DNA of 26,140 nucleotides. Origin: Chitinophagaceae bacterium. Lineage in GTDB: Bacteria; Bacteroidota; Bacteroidia; Chitinophagales; Chitinophagaceae. Positions within the stretch are counted from its first letter, which is position 1. Each line of letters begins with the position of its first letter. Shown here one piece after another: positions 22,992-26,140 of the stretch. Location: contig JANYEU010000395.1 of assembly GCA_025362915.1 (NCBI GenBank), positions 1-26,140 of the forward strand. The letters run 5' to 3'. Made by a program: the position numbers and the translations under genes. The notes below the pieces were generated by a model, which saw nothing but the letters and a program-made list of their open reading frames with translations, was not told the DNA's origin and did not search any database.

Positions 22992-24068
22992 ATGAAACTA
23001 TATACTTGTAACAAGTGCAGCAATCCACTTTATTTTGAAAACAGCAGTTGCCTTAAATGTAATAATCCCGTAGGCTTTGATGCCAGTCAATTATCGTTTG
23101 TAACATTGGCCGCAGGCAACGATGGTATTTTTATAAACATACAAGATAAAAAACAAGCTTATCGGTTTTGTAAAAACGCAGTAAACAGCACTTGTAATTG
23201 GTTGGTACCCGCCCATTCCAGCGAGGAATATTGTGAGGCATGTTCGCTAAACAGAACCATTCCTTCACTTTCCAATAATGAAAATGTGGCAAAGTGGAAA
23301 AAGATAGAGATAGCAAAGCATCGCCTCGTCTATTCACTCCTTCATCTTCACCTACCTGTTGAAGCAAAAAAAGATGATACGGCAAAAGGTATTGCTTTCG
23401 ATTTTATGGCAGATATGCCTGGGGGTGAAAGAATAATGACCGGACAGGATGAAGGGGTGATCACCTTGAACATTGAGGAAGCGGATGATACCAAACGTGT
23501 GCGTAACCAAGCTGATTTAGGAGAAAAGTACAGGACATTATTAGGGCATTTCCGCCATGAGATAGGTCATTACTATTGGGATGTACTGATAAAAGACAGT
23601 GCTTTTTTAGATGAATACAGGAAAATTTTTGGAGATGAAACCAAGGATTACGACGAAGCTCTTAAAGCCTATTATGCCGCTACCCTACCTGCCAATTGGG
23701 GCGATTCTTTCATTAGTCCATATTCCACATCGCACCCTTGGGAAGACTGGGCCGAAACCTGGGCGCATTACCTACACTTGATGGACACGCTGGAAACGGC
23801 TTACTCCTTTGGTTTAGGAATACATACAGAAAAGGCAAACGACGAATTGAAAATAAGAACAGATATTACCCGCGACCCTTACACAATCGCTTCTTTTGAT
23901 ACGATAATGCAGATGTGGTTGCCGCTAACCTTTACGGTAAACAGCCTGAATCGCAGTATGGGTTACGGTGATTTTTATCCTTTCATCATTTCAAATACTG
24001 TGAAAGAAAAACTTCAATTCATACATAAGGTATGTAGGCAATCTGCCCAGAATGGATTAGTGCAATAG
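22992..24068 (+). CDS. Zinc-ribbon putative metallopeptidase
   Basis: The protein has 358 residues with no signal peptide. The N-terminal 85 residues form a zinc-ribbon region with eight cysteines in four pairs or near-pairs: Cys6/9, Cys20/23, Cys60/68 and Cys81/84. The second part has a zincin-type active site, HFRHEIGHYYW, with His189, Glu190 and His193, and a downstream SHPWEDWAETWAHYLH segment in which Glu255 is the likely third ligand. This two-part build is that of the zinc-ribbon/putative zinc-binding metallopeptidase family found in proteobacteria and Bacteroidota, and the length is normal. It appears to be a single gene, separated from the preceding peptide gene by a terminator, with only 3 bp to the end of the convergent acetyltransferase gene. 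The substrate is unknown and the protein is probably cytoplasmic. Confidence 0.85.
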   Translation: MKLYTCNKCSNPLYFENSSCLKCNNPVGFDASQLSFVTLAAGNDGIFINIQDKKQAYRFCKNAVNSTCNWLVPAHSSEEYCEACSLNRTIPSLSNNENVAKWKKIEIAKHRLVYSLLHLHLPVEAKKDDTAKGIAFDFMADMPGGERIMTGQDEGVITLNIEEADDTKRVRNQADLGEKYRTLLGHFRHEIGHYYWDVLIKDSAFLDEYRKIFGDETKDYDEALKAYYAATLPANWGDSFISPYSTSHPWEDWAETWAHYLHLMDTLETAYSFGLGIHTEKANDELKIRTDITRDPYTIASFDTIMQMWLPLTFTVNSLNRSMGYGDFYPFIISNTVKEKLQFIHKVCRQSAQNGLVQ

Positions 24069-24071
24069 TCG

Positions 24072-24608
24072 TCAGGTAGTAGAAAGTTTGTAAGTAACAA
24101 ATAAGTCGTTCGAGTTACTGTTCCTATTTTCTTGTTTCAAAAAGTTATATTTCTCTAAAAGGCTTAATGACTTTTTGTTTTTAACATGTGTGTATGCTTC
24201 AATTGTTTTTAATCCAATAACATCAAGTGCAAAGGCAATAACTTTTGCTGTTGCTTCCTGCATTATTCCTTGTCGTTGAAAAGAGGGCAATAATTCATAC
24301 CCTATTTCGGCTTGGTCATTTTCGTTCAAAAAGTTAAACAAGCAAATTGTTCCTACTAACTTGTCAGTGTTGGTTAGCGTAATTGCCCAATAAATTCCTT
24401 TGTTTTGCTTAACCACTTCCGCAATTTTATCAATAAATTTCCTTGCATCTTCCATCGTATTACTTAGGTCTCTACCAATAATATATTTATTCACTTGTTT
24501 GTCCGAACGAAGTGCAAATATCTCTTTGTCGTCATTAACAGACAATTGCCTTAGCGTTAATCGCTCTGTTTGTAAAAATGGAAATGATGTAAATGTATTG
24601 TTCAACAT
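24072..24608 (-). CDS. GNAT family acetyltransferase (RimJ/RimL-like)
   Basis: The 178-residue protein begins FLQTERLTLRQLSVNDDKEIFALRSD, the opening of the RimJ/RimL branch of GNAT enzymes, which acetylate protein N termini or small molecules. The acetyl-CoA motif is QRQGIM within EIGYELLPSFQRQGIMQEA, where Met replaces the last Gly, as is common in this branch. The C-terminal AYTHVKNKKSLSLLEKYNFLKQ is also typical. The ATG at 24608 is preferred; an in-frame TTG at 24650 lies in an AT-rich stretch and adds 14 polar residues. It is convergent with the metallopeptidase gene, with a 3-bp gap, so the transcripts must overlap at their 3' ends. The target is unknown. Confidence 0.82.
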   Translation of the reverse strand: MLNNTFTSFPFLQTERLTLRQLSVNDDKEIFALRSDKQVNKYIIGRDLSNTMEDARKFIDKIAEVVKQNKGIYWAITLTNTDKLVGTICLFNFLNENDQAEIGYELLPSFQRQGIMQEATAKVIAFALDVIGLKTIEAYTHVKNKKSLSLLEKYNFLKQENRNSNSNDLFVTYKLSTT

Positions 24609-24947
24609 ATTCTGTCTATCATTTGTTTTTTGTCTGTTCGCTTCTTGCAAAAATTTTAGCTAATGTAAGCATCTTATTATGTAAACCTTATCCGCTAGCA
24701 TTCATCCCATTTTCTTTGGGCAGCCTTTTCGTCTGGCAGGCTTTCCATGGTATCATATATTTGATTAGTTGGGTATCGTGTTCGCCCATCCTTTTGCAAA
24801 GATGGATGTGTTTGTTTTATATTCCACTTATGCTAAAATCAAATAACCAATCAGTCTATGACGGGAGTCATGAACAGCACCCTGATTTTCAAGCAGTAAT
24901 GCACTGTTGGGGAATTTATGGGCTAGATGGGGCAAAACGTAATTTCA
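24609..24947. other. Intergenic stretch between two minus-strand genes, no firm gene
   Basis: About 340 bp. On the plus strand a 120-codon frame (24593-24955) crosses it; it has no promoter, overlaps the acetyltransferase start, and mixes membrane-like and soluble segments. On the minus strand a CATCTTTG element (24797-24804) lies just before a 33-codon frame (24688-24789, MGEHDTQLIKYM...). This element could instead be the promoter of the acetyltransferase gene, with a leader of about 180 nt. Confidence 0.4.
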
Positions 24948-25550
24948 TTAATTAAACAATTTATTTCTTTTAAATTCAATTCCATTTCTAATAAAATACG
25001 CGTGATAAAAACTAGGAATGTCGTATGTCCACTTGGGTAATATCAAAGTAATCAAAATCCTGTCCAAGTGAGAAATTAAACCCATTCCTATCGCCGTATA
25101 AAATGGGATTCCTGCATGATTAAATTCTATTAACGAAGTAAATGCAATCAGTAAGATGATTCCAAATATTTTTGATAAAAACGCATGAGTACATGTTTCT
25201 TTTCCAAACTTTACAATGCTTATTAAATAGCACATCCCTTCCATTACAAAAATCACTATGATTGGTATTCTGTTATTTCTTATTAATTCTGGATAAAGTA
25301 GCCATGTACTTATACCAATTGATACCCAAAAAATCATGTCGGTTTGACTATCAAATCGTCTTAGTCTTTGGGATGATACATTTAATTGTCTAGCTATTAT
25401 TCCATCAAAAATATCTGAAAACAGTCCGAAATACATTAAGATTACGACTTCAGTTCTGCTTTTATCTTTTAGGAAATAAACAAGTCCTAAAATGAGTGGG
25501 GCAAGAATTACTCTAAAAAAAATCAAACCAATAGGTATATATTTTCTCAT
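24948..25550 (-). CDS. CDP-alcohol phosphatidyltransferase family protein
   Basis: The 200-residue inner-membrane enzyme has about six hydrophobic segments. It would replace the CMP of a CDP-lipid (or CDP-alcohol) by another alcohol in phospholipid synthesis. The family motif is at 46-71: DIFDGIIAR, eight residues, then LRRFDSQTD. All four metal-binding aspartates (46, 49, 67, 71) and Gly50, Ala53 and Arg54 are present. The Gly expected before the third Asp is Leu63, a variant also met in other members with an LRR-D-SQTD wording. The length is normal for the family. The substrate cannot be told from sequence; phosphatidylglycerophosphate synthase is not specially supported. The gene is very AT-rich compared with those around 14-19 kb, and a mobile-element-like repeat lies 150 bp upstream. 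Confidence 0.82.
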   Translation of the reverse strand: MRKYIPIGLIFFRVILAPLILGLVYFLKDKSRTEVVILMYFGLFSDIFDGIIARQLNVSSQRLRRFDSQTDMIFWVSIGISTWLLYPELIRNNRIPIIVIFVMEGMCYLISIVKFGKETCTHAFLSKIFGIILLIAFTSLIEFNHAGIPFYTAIGMGLISHLDRILITLILPKWTYDIPSFYHAYFIRNGIEFKRNKLFN

Positions 25551-25703
25551 AAAAACTTTTATGGCTTATATTATTCAAAAATGTCATTACCGTTTTGTGT
25601 GTTTACAATTGCAACCGATTATTTTATTACCAAAGGTTTTTAACCTCTTTAAACCCTTCGTCAATACAAATCTAAGGGAATTTATAAGTCAAAATTTCAA
25701 GCT

Positions 25704-25926
25704 ATAGGATTAGGTATTTAGTTTGCAATAAATAGCCCTTCGGCTTTAGCCAAGGGAAAAGGTATTGATTTTATAACGTGGCTTTAGCCACACATCATCA
25801 ATATTGTTTATTTTAAATATTTGGCTAAAGCCAATAATCAAATGATTTACCAACCCGACCTAAAGGATCGGGACAATTGAAATAATAATTATTTTAAGCA
25901 TTTTCGAACTAAATACTTAATCCTAT
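25704..25926. mobile_element. 223-bp MITE-like element with 20-bp terminal inverted repeats and REP-like hairpins
   Basis: The left end ATAGGATTAGGTATTTAGTT (25704-25723) and the right end AACTAAATACTTAATCCTAT (25907-25926) are inverted copies matching at 19 of 20 positions. The flanks are CAAGCT (25698-25703) and CAAACT (25927-25932), five of six identical, which may be a worn target-site duplication. Inside are four short hairpins (25742-25872). There is no open frame for a transposase, so it would move only with help from elsewhere. Confidence 0.6.
25742..25872. repeat. Cluster of four REP-like hairpins inside the MITE-like element
   Basis: GGCT-TT-AGCC at 25742-25751 (flanked by CCCTT/AAGGG), GTGGCT-TT-AGCCAC at 25778-25791, TTGGCT-AA-AGCCAA at 25821-25834, and CCCGACC-TAAA-GGATCGGG at 25854-25872. 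The first three share one core in both orientations. Such wording is typical of intergenic palindromes scattered in Bacteroidota genomes. Confidence 0.7.
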
Positions 25927-26084
25927 CAAACTATCATACTCCTCCTCATTCCAAAAAATAAATAAAAATATAATTTTAGTAATACCAATTTTAATTCCTA
26001 TAGTTTTGCTATGAACGATTGGTTAGGCATAAGGATGCCGCCACCTTATTTGGGTCTCGAACTTTTAATAATGGGTCTTATGAA

Positions 26085-26140
26085 TTACTTTTCACGGTAT
26101 TCGCGTTTCACTTGCAACAGTGCCTTCCTTAAGGTCATCA
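26085..26140 (-). CDS. C-terminal end of an unidentified minus-strand gene (partial)
   Basis: Reading in from the right edge, one minus-strand frame gives MTLRKALLQVKREYREK followed by TAA at 26085-26087. The basic, amphipathic wording looks like a real C terminus, but only 17 residues are visible and no family can be named. Between 25927 and 26084 I see only a small hairpin, GGCAT-AAGG-ATGCC, at 26026-26039. Confidence 0.4.
   Translation of the reverse strand, partial: MTLRKALLQVKREYREK

Noticed and set aside
24593..24955. 120-codon plus-strand frame
   Set aside because: It overlaps the acetyltransferase start, lacks a promoter, and competes with equally plausible minus-strand fragments; no family is visible.
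25492..25707. 71-codon plus-strand frame
   Set aside because: It starts inside the CDP-alcohol transferase gene on the opposite strand and runs into noncoding AT-rich DNA and the MITE end.

Overview
The window looks like chromosomal DNA of a Bacteroidota bacterium, most likely of the Chitinophagales/Chitinophagaceae kind. The DNA is AT-rich. Two secreted proteins end in type IX secretion (Por) sorting domains, and there are several Bacteroidota-style lipoproteins. Most recognisable promoters carry a TAnnTTTG-like -7 element (often CATCTTTG) instead of an E. coli-type -10 box, and strong Shine-Dalgarno sites do not precede the genes. No rRNA, tRNA, CRISPR array or phage block was seen.

Layout. 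1-5.0 kb: the 3' end of a T9SS-secreted protein, a convergent LpxR-like outer-membrane lipid A deacylase, and a large secreted GH13 alpha-amylase with its own promoter, a 19-bp operator-like dyad and a strong terminator. 5.1-9.6 kb: a SSAT-like GNAT acetyltransferase, an orphan lipoprotein, a D-lactate dehydrogenase (ldhA), a dyad-rich noncoding stretch with a 42-bp tandem array, and a geranylgeranyl-reductase-type flavoprotein. 9.8-14.7 kb: an LruC-domain lipoprotein, a Sde182/nucleoside-hydrolase-like secreted protein, a decayed second LruC copy that keeps a duplicate of the same promoter, and a 12 x 21-bp tandem array. 14.7-20.3 kb: an ABC-F ATPase, a DUF1398 protein, a DtxR/MntR-type regulator broken by one frameshift, an NRAMP metal transporter fused to a UspA domain, and a small FUSC-like membrane protein. 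20.4-22.9 kb: a probable noncoding RNA with its own promoter and terminator, a 59-residue lipoprotein/membrane peptide, an AI-2E family permease and a 54-residue hydrophilic peptide. 23-26.1 kb: a zinc-ribbon metallopeptidase, a RimJ/L-like acetyltransferase, a CDP-alcohol phosphatidyltransferase, a 223-bp MITE/REP-like element with 20-bp terminal inverted repeats, and the end of a further minus-strand gene.

How the genes may work together. The clearest unit is mntR-mntH: a DtxR-type repressor gene preceded by a TTTAG...CTAAA dyad overlapping its promoter, followed 3 bp later by the Nramp-Usp transporter. Because the regulator is frameshifted, metal control of this unit may be lost. The 20.4-22.9 kb stretch, with small envelope peptides around an AI-2E permease, resembles a stress-type neighbourhood, but that is inference. 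The best candidates for something undescribed are the orphan RNA at about 20477-20724, the MITE-like element at 25704-25926, and the two helically phased tandem arrays at 8049-8246 and 14277-14528.
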